A stretch of 64,000 nt of DNA from Anticarsia gemmatalis (Eukaryota > Arthropoda > Insecta > Lepidoptera > Erebidae). The stretch covers positions 9,756,167-9,820,166 of the forward strand of contig NC_134762.1 in NCBI RefSeq assembly GCF_050436995.1, in the 5' to 3' direction. Under the pieces are notes generated by a model. That model was not told the DNA's origin, searched no databases, and was given only the letters and a program-made list of their open reading frames with translations. Of this stretch, positions 37,651 to 47,998 are shown one piece after another (position 1 is the stretch's first letter; each line of letters opens with the position of its first letter). A program made the translations under genes and the position numbers.

Positions 37651-37813
37651 CTAGAGACCGCCCGCGACTTCCTCCGCGTGGAAACCCTTCCCGTGTAAAT
37701 CCCGATCCCTCAGGAACTCCGGGATAAAAGTAGCCTATGTGTTATTCTGAGTCTTCAGCTACCTATATACCAAATTTCATCGTAATCTTTCGCATTTATG
37801 ATATTAGTATGAT
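37651..37813 (-). mobile_element. Short Helitron-like element
   Basis: On the minus strand it runs from ATCATACTAATATCATAAATGCG to GCGGGCGGTCTCTAG, with a conserved body (GGTATATAGGTAGCTGAAGAC, GAGTTCCTGAGGGATCGGG). The CTAG (37651-37654) is present; the 5' TC is not clean. Confidence 0.55.
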
Positions 37814-38507
37814 ATCAATAGATTCAATAAATAAGATCACGATTAGCGTCGAGCTTCTAAATACCACCCAACTAGCACACAAGCTGCTTATACAGTCGTT
37901 ATACAGCCTGATAGTTGCATAAGAGTCGTTCAAATGCTGTACAATTCTCTATAAGTTGTATACTAGCTATTTAAAAAACCCTTTAACAGCTAGGCGGGAC
38001 AGTAGCCGTTTAGTAGGAAACTAACGACTTATAGTGATATATGAGCATGTCATTGCATCGCTAGACAGCCTAGGGAAGTATAACTGAGTTAATGGAATCT
38101 TCTATAACACCGTTAACTGTATAAGGGGACTTTAGGAGATAAAGGAGTTTAAACGGAGTTATGCGTTGCGCTTATAGCGCTCAAGAGCGTAAATAAGCTT
38201 TTTGTAATGCCTTAGGTTCTATAAGAGATTTTTTTAGGGCTAGTGTATTACTCATCTATAAAAGAGTTGCGTAGGTCTTTAATAGCGCCTTGAGCGTTAT
38301 ATCAGATATTTATATGGCTTCTGTACGGCAAATAGATGTATAAGGTATCATTCGAAACATTTTTACAGCCATGGGGATTACAGAATTATGTTAAGCACCT
38401 AAAGCGCTATAACCGAGTAATATACCTTTATACTAAAGCTTAAAATTATTATCATAATATATTTACATAGGTGCAGTGGTGGTTCAGTCTGTCAACTGTT
38501 TTTAAAG

Positions 38508-38854
38508 AAAAAATAAAATAAAATAAAATAAAATAAAATAAAATAAAATAAAATAAAATAAAATAAAATAAAATAAAATAAAATAAAATAAAATAAAATA
38601 AAATAAAATAAAATAAAATAAAATAAAATAAAATAAAATAAAATAAAATAAAATAAAATAAAATAAAATAAAATAAAATAAAATAAAATAAAATAAAATA
38701 AAATAAAATAAAATAAAATAAAATAAAATAAAATAAAATAAAATAAAATAAAATAAAATAAAATAAAATAAAATAAAATAAAATAAAATAAAATAAAATA
38801 AAATAAAATAAAATAAAATAAAATAAAATAAAATAAAATAAAATAAAATAAAAT
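38508..38854. repeat. (AAAAT)~69 pentanucleotide microsatellite
   Basis: About 345 bp of uninterrupted AAAAT units without visible variants. The perfection suggests recent expansion, or assembly of a slippery tract. Confidence 0.98.
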
Positions 38855-39546
38855 ATATATCTATTTTATTATTATTTATATATCTATTTTAATATTCAAC
38901 GACTGACCCCTAAAAGTACGAGTAAAATGCTGGTGTGCGACCAAAACAGTTATATTGAAGCACTCCTATGCCACAACTGCAAAACCTTGAGGTCTACAAC
39001 AGCAAACACTAGAGCCTTTGTACAGCTTAAGGCGCTAGAGCAGATGTAACCAACTCTGAGAGCTGCTTGATCGAGACGCCATTATAGCATTTGGTAAACA
39101 TATTTTTTGAGGTTATTACGATCTTTTGAAGATCATAAAAATCTATAGCCTGGTAACGTTAACATAATTAAAATCATTTTTTATTACCTATAACCCTAAT
39201 TAAATTATCTGTAACCCTCAAAGTCTTATTTATGTTCAAAATACAATTTCCAAATCCACATATCTATATAATTTTTGCACTTAAAACTGAATATTTTGAG
39301 GGCGCATGAAAATATTGACGATAATATACATATATATTGACAGCAAACTTGAACTCGCACTTTCATATCACGTACACAAAGAAATAAAAGCGATAGACTA
39401 CTTGTTATTTTAATAATCCAATCCGTAAAAATAAAATGTCTCCTCATTTGTCACTGATGATTCATTTTAAAAAAATATATTTAGTTTACACCATAATAAA
39501 CCGACTATATTACTAATTTAGAGCGTTAGCATTTATAACCGTTACA

Positions 39547-39711
39547 CAGTAGCGCTAAAATAAGGTAAAGGTGGTATAATCGCGCTGCAAGAGCTTTTTC
39601 GAACGCTCGTGGCGCTAACCACCTCTGTACAAGAGCTGGTAAGCGCCACGAAGCTGCGAAAAAGCTGTTGTAGCGCGATTATACCAACTTCATCTTATTT
39701 TAGCGCTCCTG
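39547..39711. mobile_element. 165-bp foldback nested in the TIR element
   Basis: An imperfect palindrome centred at 39629 with arms of about 82 bp, roughly four in five positions pairing. The ends are ACAGTAGCGCTAAAATAAG and the inverse of ACAGGAGCGCTAAAATAAG. Probably a MITE inserted in the larger element; the flanks GTTAC and ATTAC might be an imperfect 5-bp duplication. Confidence 0.75.
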
Positions 39712-39929
39712 TATTACTACTATACTACGTACTATTATAATTACTATTTACGACCACTGTAGATCCAATGTCGAGCTATAAGCTGGACAGTATGGGCCTA
39801 TTTGACGCTACAAGAGATCTGTAGCCGCTTATAGAACCACTATACTTCTTACTAAGGAGCCTAAGGCGTTATAAAAATCCTTTAACCGGCCATTGTACAG
39901 CTTGTTATAGCGCTTGTGTGCTAGTTGGG

Positions 39930-41006
39930 CAGATACTGAGGAACCATCGTAAATGTCAATAGAGTATAGCTACAAATTATTTTGGCCCAAAATTTAGTGC
40001 TTAATTGATTAACAAAGTTACCGGGAGCGCTCCGGTCGCCTATTTCTGGTATAAGGTTCCAGGAATCTAACTACTTTATCCTTTGAGCGTTTGCCTCATA
40101 TACAGCGATTAGCGATTTGAAAGTCGCTTATAAAAGTTTAATAAAAATTAATGATGTTTCGTTCACCACAGCTTTTACCATACGCAAAAAAGAAGTAAAT
40201 GTATAAATCTCTATGAAAAGCTTTATTAATACACCAACAATAAGACTTTTAACTTACTTTAAAATATGAATGTCAGACAAAAAAAATCTAGACCTTGAAT
40301 CAAAGTAGGTACTACCCTGTTCGACTTTACCATGTACCATTTTATTAAATTACATAAGTAAGAAATAAATTTGATGAAACAAAAAACAGAAAATGTCGCT
40401 TACTGGGCAAAACGGATTCAAATTCATAGTGCTAATAAAAACCACTTGAGATAAAAAAATTATGAAAATAATTGTGTTATTAACCTTCATTTAATGAAAC
40501 ACTTACGTTTAATTGCTCTGTATGACTATATTAGACAGTTTATCACTAATCGCCTGCAGTAACACAAAATCCCAGGTCATGTATAGCCATCAGTTTCCTT
40601 AGGGAGCACAATTTCAAGTACCGTAAGATATCCCTAGTACCCTAGTACCTCATAGTACTAAAACGCTTGTTATCATATAAAACGTTTACTGTCCAGTGTC
40701 GAACTTTGGACCTGTTAGTCAATGCAGCCGCCGCTAGAGACTGCTTAGTACTTCGTAGTTTTGAGGGTCCCTTGTTGTTTAGATGATAGACAGCCATCTT
40801 CTGTGTATTTATAAAAGAAATATCTGATTGATTATGTCGACTCATAAACGAAGCCGGTGCATGTAAATCGATCGATAACGAAAAATGAAAGATTTTGACG
40901 CTTTCAAAAAAAAAGCTTGAGGATGGCGGTAGCTTGATTCAGAAAAAATAAACACCTCTAAAGATGTGTTTTTTGATACAAGTTCTTTAATTCATTTTAT
41001 CAAATA
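39930..41006. other. No gene recognised
   Basis: AT-rich. The 67-codon minus frame at 40642-40845 has no known domain. Confidence 0.4.
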
Positions 41007-41258
41007 CTAGCTGACCCGCGCAACTTCGCTTGCGTCACCTAAGAGAATGGGTCAAAATTTTCCCCGTTTTTGTTACATTTTTCGTTTCTACTCCGCTCTT
41101 AATGACCGTAGCGTGATGTTATATAGCCTATAGCCTTCCTCGATAAATGGGCTATCTAACACTGAAAGAATTTTTCAAATCGAACCAGTAATTCCTGAGA
41201 TTAGCGCGTTCAAACAAACAAAGAAACAAACTCTTCCGCTTTATAATATTAGTATAGA
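41007..41258 (-). mobile_element. Lep1-type Helitron, intact ends
   Basis: 252 bp on minus: TC start (TCTATACTAATATTATAAAG), a short GTTT run, the GAACGCGCTAATCTCAGG-type block, a hairpin GACGCAAGCGAAGTTGCGC and GGGTCAGCTAG. The flanks on that strand are A and T, as expected for Helitron insertion. The closest relative is 13102-13419. Confidence 0.85.
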
Positions 41259-41364
41259 TTTTTAGCCTATGGCATGGTCTGTGATGAAGAACCGTTGTAA
41301 AATTCTGTGAAATGTCAACGATAAATTTGAAAATGTCTAGCTAGAACAGGCCAAACTTTATGGA

Positions 41365-41388
41365 AGATTTATAATATTAGTATAGATA
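41365..41388 (-). repeat. Helitron 5'-end fragment
   Basis: TTTATAATATTAGTATAGAT is the reverse of a Lep1 5' terminus, a solitary end about 110 bp beyond the intact copy. CTAGCTAG at about 41337 may be its 3' remnant. Confidence 0.45.
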
Positions 41389-41422
41389 GACGGACAGTGT
41401 ATTAGTCTCTTTCTCTTATCGT

Positions 41423-41664
41423 ATGGTTAGTGGTCAACCTAGTGCCAAAGTTGCTCAAGCCGCCCGAAGGCCTTTGACGTGGCTTAACGACTGTTATCTT
41501 GATCGACAACAACCGGGACCGACATTTTACGTGCCCTCCGAAGCACGGAGACGCCCAGTTCAAATACCACTATGCGGTCACCCATCTATGGAATAACCGC
41601 GCCAACGGTTGCTTCACCCACTGATCGTTTACCGACCGGTGAGCGCAACTGGCTATGGGCGCCT
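41423..41664 (+). repeat. Interspersed repeat X
   Basis: The cleanest copy: TATGGTTAGTGGTCAACC, GCCCGAAGGCCTTTGACG, GGCTTAACGACTGTTATC, CAACAACCGGGACCGAC, GTGCCCTCCGAAGCACGG, CACTATGCGGTCACCCATC, CCGACCGGTGAGCGCAACTG. Family unknown. Confidence 0.75.
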
Positions 41665-43823
41665 CGAGTGTATTAGTAATATAATTTTTTGGGCAGGAAA
41701 GCAAGATAGAACGACAAAGTATTACTTTAGCTGACCATCTCTATACACTCCGAAAAGTAGCTACAGATTTAAATTAAAATATAAATGAATCAACATCCAC
41801 AAGTAATAAAATATTTATGAACTAATCTTTTCAATTACGAATGTTTTATGTAATCAAATATTTACAGCGGTAATCGGCCAGCAGATGTATTAAATTTTCA
41901 GCGATTTAACACAGTGTGCTTTTCAGCTATAGCTGTGTGGAGACACTTTTATTTAAATGATTTAAGAATTAGCTCATATATAGTCAAAGAATTATAATCA
42001 GCTGTAAAATACTGCAACATAACATACACAACTTAACAACAGAAACAAAAACACTTAATAAGAAACAAATCGGATCAACACAACACGCGAAGATGCAGCC
42101 GTGCGTTTTCCAACTACATTGAAAAACACACACAACAGTACAGAGTTTTCTCTTTTTAACCGACACAGTGGCACACAGTGTTCAAGTTGTAAAACGATTA
42201 ACGGGAAGACGGCAGCTTTGTTTAGTTTCTCTTCATTACACAGAGAATCCAATTTGCTTTGCGATTCTTATTTTTAATTAACGCCAATCCTTGTGGTTTC
42301 ATTTTGTGGTCTTGGAGAACGTTTGAAATGAATAAAAGGCTTTTTCTTACGAGTTTGTGACTTTTTGAGCTGTTTTCGACCTTGTAAATATGCAATGGTA
42401 ATGACATTTTATAGAGTATCCTTTGTGTTTTTTGTTGTAGGTATGGATGTATATGAAGCAAAATAAGTTCGTGGAGATCGTAGCAAGTTGCGTTATTTAG
42501 TATCTGTCTACTACCATGGGAAAAAGAGTGCGATTTGGTGAATGTTTGTGACGTTTTTAATTTTTTCCTTAATATTAGTTAGGTATATTTTCGGTTATTG
42601 GTTATTGGGGCTGTAAAACAGATAATATGCGCGTTATAAGTAGCCGACAGGCTGTCATCTGATTAAAGTAATTTGCTTTTTTCAAACCCAAAATTACCAG
42701 AATAACGTTAAAACTAAAAACTTTTTATAGGAAGGAAGTCTGCTTCCGTCTACATCAAAAAAGGAATTATAAAAATACGCCAACGTTATTATTTCTAAAG
42801 ACATCAATTTCATAAAAAACTTTCTCATCATCCATTTTTTTCACTTAATTGTAACAAGAAAACTCTTTAATCATTATAATTTCTATTCATCTCAAGTTGA
42901 GAAACCTTTTACAATTCGCAACGCAATTATAAACTATGATGAAACAAGCTTCTTTTCAACTAAAAATATCAAACTCATTTAGCCAATGAGGCGGAAAGAG
43001 GCCAGAATTTTTAAAGCCAGGACCATAAATATGGCCTTCACTTTTGTCGTATACCGATAATTAATCTTGTTTGAGAAATGGGCGCCGCCGCGATGCAGGC
43101 CGATACTTTGATAAATAGATTTTTGCTTCTTACCAACTCGTTCGTACGGATCTTTGACAAGGACTGTGATTTGAAAGTTGGCTGGGTGCTGGATGTGTCT
43201 AAGTAAAATAATGATTTTTCATAATTTTCTTCACGTATTGTTCCGTAATACTGTTTAAAAAGCGTATTGGAGGAAGTAATACGGTCTGTATTACTCAACA
43301 TTGGGTAAAAGTATAGTTCCATACTAATATTGTAAATTCAAAGGTCTGCCTGCCTTTAAGAGTTAAAGCGGACAACCGTTTTTGACGAAATAAAACATGA
43401 AAATAGTATTAAACCTTATGTCAAAGATACTTTTATTAATGCAAGCACTAAACCAATAACACGTCAGCCAAATCGTGCGAAAAACCTGATTAATTAAGCG
43501 CTCGTAGGCTAGAATTTTCTTATCAACTGACTTTTAAAAAAATGTGGTTATTTTGATAACATTTTCATTATCAAATCATACATTTAACAAGCCGTGATTC
43601 TAAGTCGTGCTATATAAATACTCATGTTCTATATAAAACGTTGGCAAGCGCACTATGCGGCACACGCCCACGCACAATTGCAGCGAGTAGGCGTTCTCTG
43701 CAGTAGATCGTTACCTTAACGTAAAGCTCTGGCTTTCTTAATTCTATTACAGGATTTTATTCAGACTTGCAGGTTTTAAAACAATGTTATATGAAGATAT
43801 TTAATAGTTTTAAGTTGTGTATA
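41665..43823. other. No gene recognised; LINE-tail fragment
   Basis: 42440-42535 holds GGTATGGATGTATATGAAG, AGTTCGTGGAGATCGTAGC, AAGTTGCG and ATCTGTCTACTACCATGGG, a diverged copy of the LINE 3' end at 5265-5340. Otherwise AT-rich with meaningless short frames. Confidence 0.4.
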
Positions 43824-43943
43824 GTCAACCTGGGTAACTTTAAATCATTTGAAGTTTGCAAAACTAAAATAAACCTTTATCAATTGTGTTGGTTTCATAT
43901 AAGTTCAATGTTACCCAAATGAGTCAAAGTTACCCAAATTGAC
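43824..43943. mobile_element. Foldback MITE, family GGGTAACTTTG (second copy)
   Basis: GTCAACCTGGGTAACTTTAA at the left and GAGTCAAAGTTACCCAAATTGAC at the right, with the shared interior GTTTGCAAAACTAAAATAAACC and TTTATCAATTGTGTTGG. Shortened by an internal left-arm deletion relative to 14134-14268. Confidence 0.75.
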
Positions 43944-44729
43944 CTAAGTTGTATAATCATTTTCCTCCTACGATGTCGCATACTATTGTATAGAAGAAAT
44001 ATAGGCTTGTACGCATTTGACACAATATTTTTTTAAGCAATTGACAATCTATTAAGTCAATGGTTGACTGAAGCTAAGACTACAATGTCAAAAATATCTT
44101 TTCAGTAATGAATGTTACTTTTTTTTTTAGCTGACTTTGCAATTAACTTGCAATTCGTTGTTTTGTTGTAGGTACCCATTATGTATACAAGTTGACATAG
44201 TTCAGACGATCCAGAGTTGTTTTCTGTCATCAAAATGTTAAAAAAAGGCATATAAAATTAACGCTTATTAATATGAATACAATAAAAAACATAGGTATTT
44301 CCAGGACAGGATTATAGCGTTATATCTGTGTATTTTCCAATTTTGCTCTAAGTATGCGGGTCGCGGCGGAAAAAAAGCGGCGAGGCCAATTTCTGTGAAT
44401 GATTACAGTTATTTTGGCTCACACTATAAGTGCGTGTGGAAAATATCAGCGTTTCTCGCCCTTATTGACAACGAATACAAGCCTGGAAGCTGATGTATTA
44501 GTAAAGGATTTTCTTTTCAATCTTTATTGAAATTTGATGAATAATAAGGTTTAGGTTTTATTGAAATTGGGTTAGGTCTCGCTTTTATATAACATTTAAT
44601 GTGGATTACTGTTACTGTTTGACTAATAAAACGAACTAATTATTAAAAATGTTTTTGGTTCGAGTATAAAAGTTTTATAGCATCTAAAATACTTTAGGTA
44701 TAAATAGAATTGTGTAAACGTCACAACTC
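43944..44729. other. No gene recognised
   Basis: AT-rich; nothing recognised. Confidence 0.4.
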
Positions 44730-45163
44730 ATAGGCGCTGTCTCCACGGGCAAGAGAATCGCGACGAGTCCGCCCTTGTATCGTCGGACAATCTCCACGAA
44801 CGAGCGATAATTCCGCCGCGTATCGTCGCGAGTCGCCGCGGAATCTCTGCGATTCCGCGGCGACTCGTAACCCGCGTTTTCCTTGTTTAAAAAGCTTCTC
44901 GAAACAAGAGGCAACATTGAAAACAAATGACGCTGCATTTGACAGCGCGCTCGCTGCGCGCTCGTCGCGATCGCGCGGCGGACCCGCTGCTTGTCGCGGC
45001 CGACTAGCGACGATGTATTGACGTTTCGCACGCTCGTTGACACTCGTCGTATCGCGGCGATATTATCGCCGTGTGGAGACGGTTTCATAGAGAGTGTATA
45101 GAAATACGTGGCACGACGATAATATCGCCGCGATTCTCTCGCTCGTGGAGACAGCGCCATAGG
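44730..45163. mobile_element. GC-rich terminal-inverted-repeat element
   Basis: The left GGCGCTGTCTCCACGGGCAA and right GCTCGTGGAGACAGCGCC ends (44733-45158) are inverted repeats continuing through GAGAATCGCG. Flanking ATA on both sides may be a target duplication. The interior is CpG-rich and contains a perfect 17-bp-stem hairpin (44829-44845 with 44851-44867). The 158-codon minus frame through it is low-complexity Arg/Ser/Ala and has no domain, so it is a by-product of GC content. Confidence 0.75.
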
Positions 45164-46050
45164 TTTTGTGACAGAGAAACTTGTTGTTTACAGTTCGTCA
45201 TGATAAGTGATGTATAGTCTATGTACGTTTTCAGTAAATATCTTGTCGTAACATTTGATTTTATTTAAAATGTCTTCTGCTATAAAATTCTGAGCCTATT
45301 CTGTGAAACAGATCGCCAACGCATTCCCCATAGGCCTTCAACTACAAACTGCACCATGTCCGACACAGCCATTATTGACTCACCGTAAATCAAATCTATT
45401 GAGTTGTCCGATGTCCATTGACGGCCAACTACGGAGCACAAAGCGGGCCGTAGACGACAACCGCCTATGAATACCGAAGTTGTATGACATGATTGTTCTG
45501 ATTGAATTCCGACTATTGTCCATCCTTGCTTGTTTCTGTTTAAAATAGGTCGCTAATTTTCTAATACACTTATGATTTGTGTCATGAATTATTCTAAAAT
45601 AAACTCTTATGTTTGCTTTCCTTTTGAAAAGGTTTTCTTTGTATCCGTTTTTAGAAGCTAGGTAAAAACGACTGTAATTTTAATATCACTTTTATAAACT
45701 AATTACAATTTGGTAAAATAGTGTTTAAACTTTCTAGTAAGTATACTAATTGTTTCATGAAGTCATTAAAAAACTATTCAAAGTGGACAAAAACGTAATC
45801 TTAATAAATACGCATAGTTTTTACAGTAATCATACCTAATCTTTCAATAATAATACATACTTAATATCAAACCTTACATTTCTTCATTAACAACATTATT
45901 TGCATGAAACTTGGGGCGAGCCTATTGCCATTTACCGACTCTTAATAGGTATGTAGTAACAAAGTCAAAAAGTCACATCAAAAGTCCCTCCTCATTCGCC
46001 CTCATAAACCTGTATAAATAGATCTAAGAGTGTTTGTATTACAAGTCTAG
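45164..46050. other. No gene recognised
   Basis: AT-rich; 45905-45960 may be an S3 fragment on minus (GGGGCGAGCCTATTGCCATT). Confidence 0.4.
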
Positions 46051-46079
46051 CTAACTTACGTAAGGCTTAAGCGTCTTAA

Positions 46080-46200
46080 GTCGGGACAAAGGCTGAGCGG
46101 ATGTGGTCCGGCGTCCCGGCCGCACTTCCGGCAAAATGGCCGACACTAGCTCCATCTATTGTTACACAAACTTGTTATTGAGATTCTGGGATTACGTAAT
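46080..46200 (+). other. GC-rich patch, candidate promoter / first exon
   Basis: CGGCGTCCCGGCCGCACTTCCGGCAAAATGGCCGACACTAGC is split across 46111-46150: an ETS-like ACTTCCGGC beside CAAAATGGCC, which is both a YY1-like site and a strong insect start context. From the ATG (46134) a frame runs 19 codons to a possible donor (TAC|GTAATT) near 46194. No downstream exon could be linked, so this is a weak candidate only. Confidence 0.25.
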
Positions 46201-46984
46201 TGTAGTGGAAATTAACGTTCCGATTAGAATTTCTAATGAAACCTTTAACATTGTGTTGTTTTTGAGGGTCGAAATATTTTGATCAAAGTATTATGTATGA
46301 TGTTAATTTCTACGAAATAAGTCCAGTGATTTTGTGGCTGTTTCCTAGAACGGAGTCTTGTTGATCCGGGATATTGTAGCTTTTTATTGGTTAGTCAATT
46401 GTTTCCGTAGAATTTTGGATAATATAATCGATGAACAAACAAACCATTTTAACAATAAGTAACTAGTAATACTTGACATTTACAAGCGATAAAATTTACG
46501 ATAGCATACAGGCAGGCATAGAACCGTGTGGAGGTCAATTAGAAAACCGAGATTATTTTACATTTATATGTGCTAATTATATATAACTTTTAAAGAGATA
46601 AAGTAACAGTAAATTATTCATAAGCATGTATAATTCTGGTAAAATTATATCGAGATTACTCATTTTACTCATGCCACACACTGTGTTTTGTGCAGTTTTC
46701 AAAATATATCAAAAATGTTCGACTGTTGTCAATGGTTTGGCTATTCTTTTTCTAATTACAAAGAAAACGAATTTCGTAAGCGCTGATTAAAAACGCAATG
46801 TCTTTCATTTCGTTATCAGTTAATTAAGAACAGGTTTCTTAAATTGGAACCGAAATTACAGTACTTAATACTTCCAAAAATCGTTTAACGATTGAATTCA
46901 AAGATAAAAAGTAAAATAATGTGAATTGAGACATTTCCTGCACTAAATTTAGGTTACATGCATAACATCACACCTGTTCAACCC
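46201..46984. other. No gene recognised
   Basis: AT-rich; nothing recognised. Confidence 0.4.
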
Positions 46985-47130
46985 AAATGTGTGGGTAGAG
47001 TTGTAATACAACCTCGTTTCATCATTTTAAATTTTAGTCCCTTGTAAAAAGGGACGACCTTATTGGCAAATACCGGACACGTTACTAAACTTCAGACTAT
47101 TATTGAGAAAAATCAGAATTAGTAAAAGAT
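46985..47130 (-). mobile_element. SINE family S3 fragment
   Basis: The reverse complement holds GAAGTTTAGTAACGTGTCCG, GGTATTTGCCAATAAGGTCG and GGGACTAAAATTTAAAATGATGAAACGAGG in S3 order; the tRNA-like head is gone. Confidence 0.55.
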
Positions 47131-47697
47131 ATCATTGGCCTGTGTCCATCTATTGCAGATGATTCAAATGGCGTCAGACAGAGGAATATTTATAACGAGG
47201 GAACATCTTCGTTCGTGGCTTAAAGAAAAAGAAAAATAGTAAGAATTCCATGTTTAGAAATAGAAGTACCTAATTGTTTGGAAAAATAAACAAAGTAATC
47301 AGCATTCAACAAACTATATTTACATAGACTCAGATATATTACATGCAAAGAAGATATTGTTATTTCATGAACCCTGAAGATCTGAAGGTTCTGTTTAATA
47401 TCCCCTGCGTTTACCTGAAACACATTAAAAATATGTAAGCAAATAGATCATAGTTAAAGTTTGGCGAAAATTTTTAATTTGTAACAAAATCGTATTTTTT
47501 TTGTGAAATGATCTTGAAATTGAAGTCGCAAAAGAAGTTCTTTGTATTTTTGTACACTAATTGAATGTCTGGAAATACTAAAAGGTATATATTTTTTTCA
47601 TGAAACATCGTTTTTAATAATCGCTTCTACTATCGCACATTCTACTACTATTTGTGTTTTATGCCTAAACAGAAAATGATAATAAGGCTAAGTTCGT
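47131..47697. other. No gene recognised
   Basis: AT-rich. No cysteine-rich frame that could be a further TIL exon was found here on minus. Confidence 0.4.
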
Positions 47698-47833
47698 ATG
47701 ATCGCGCGGAGCCGCGCGGAACTCTCGACCGCGCGGTACAAGATCGACGTAAACAGCTAGTATTGTCCACATCACTGCGCGGTAACAGAGCCGGTGGTAT
47801 CGCGGTACCGCGCGTCGCACTCCGCGAGATCAT
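47698..47833. mobile_element. GC-rich MITE
   Basis: ATGATCGCGCGGAGCCGCGCGG at the left is mirrored by CCGCGCGTCGCACTCCGCGAGATCAT at the right: imperfect inverted repeats around a GC-rich 136-bp core in AT-rich surroundings. It appears to lie within a Helitron-like sequence whose 3' part follows. Open frames on both strands across it are by-products. Confidence 0.65.
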
Positions 47834-47967
47834 TTAAACTTAAAACTGCCGAACGGATTTTAATAAAATTCTATACACAGACAGCTTAACATATAACCCA
47901 GAATAACACATTCCATACATTTTACCACGAGGCTTCTCACGCGAACGACGTCACAAGCTGAAGCTAG
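47834..47967 (+). mobile_element. Helitron-like 3' part
   Basis: Shares GCCGAACGGATTTTAATAAAATT and a GTCACAAGCTGAAGCTAG|T end with other Helitron-like copies. It ends 31 bp from the stop codon of the TIL gene at 47999, so it lies in that gene's likely 3' UTR or flank. Confidence 0.5.
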
Positions 47968-47998
47968 TCATAAAAATAAGACTTTACATGATCATATG

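Larger units (their letters stand above)
37867..39929. mobile_element. Long terminal-inverted-repeat element, non-autonomous
   Basis: Both ends carry an identical 18-bp terminal inverted repeat, CCCAACTAGCACACAAGC at 37867-37884 and its reverse complement at 39912-39929. The 2063-bp interior shows subterminal similarity on opposite strands (for example ATGCCTTAGGTTCTATAAG near 38207 against the inverse of CTTACTAAGGAGCCTAAGGCG near 39850) and many TTATAGCGC-type words. It contains a (AAAAT)n microsatellite (38508-38854) and a 165-bp foldback (39547-39711). No transposase frame is present. A target-site duplication could not be settled; CA/CA is the only direct flank match I see, so the superfamily is unknown. 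Confidence 0.75.

Noticed and set aside
38508..38854. CRISPR-like or satellite array
   Set aside because: The unit is only 5 bp and uninterrupted, with no spacers; a microsatellite.
44684..45160. 158-codon minus-strand gene
   Set aside because: The frame is created by the GC-rich inverted-repeat element; low-complexity Arg/Ser/Ala composition and no domain.
47220..47423. Further TIL exon downstream of the two-domain gene
   Set aside because: The minus frame has a single Cys and no TIL pattern.
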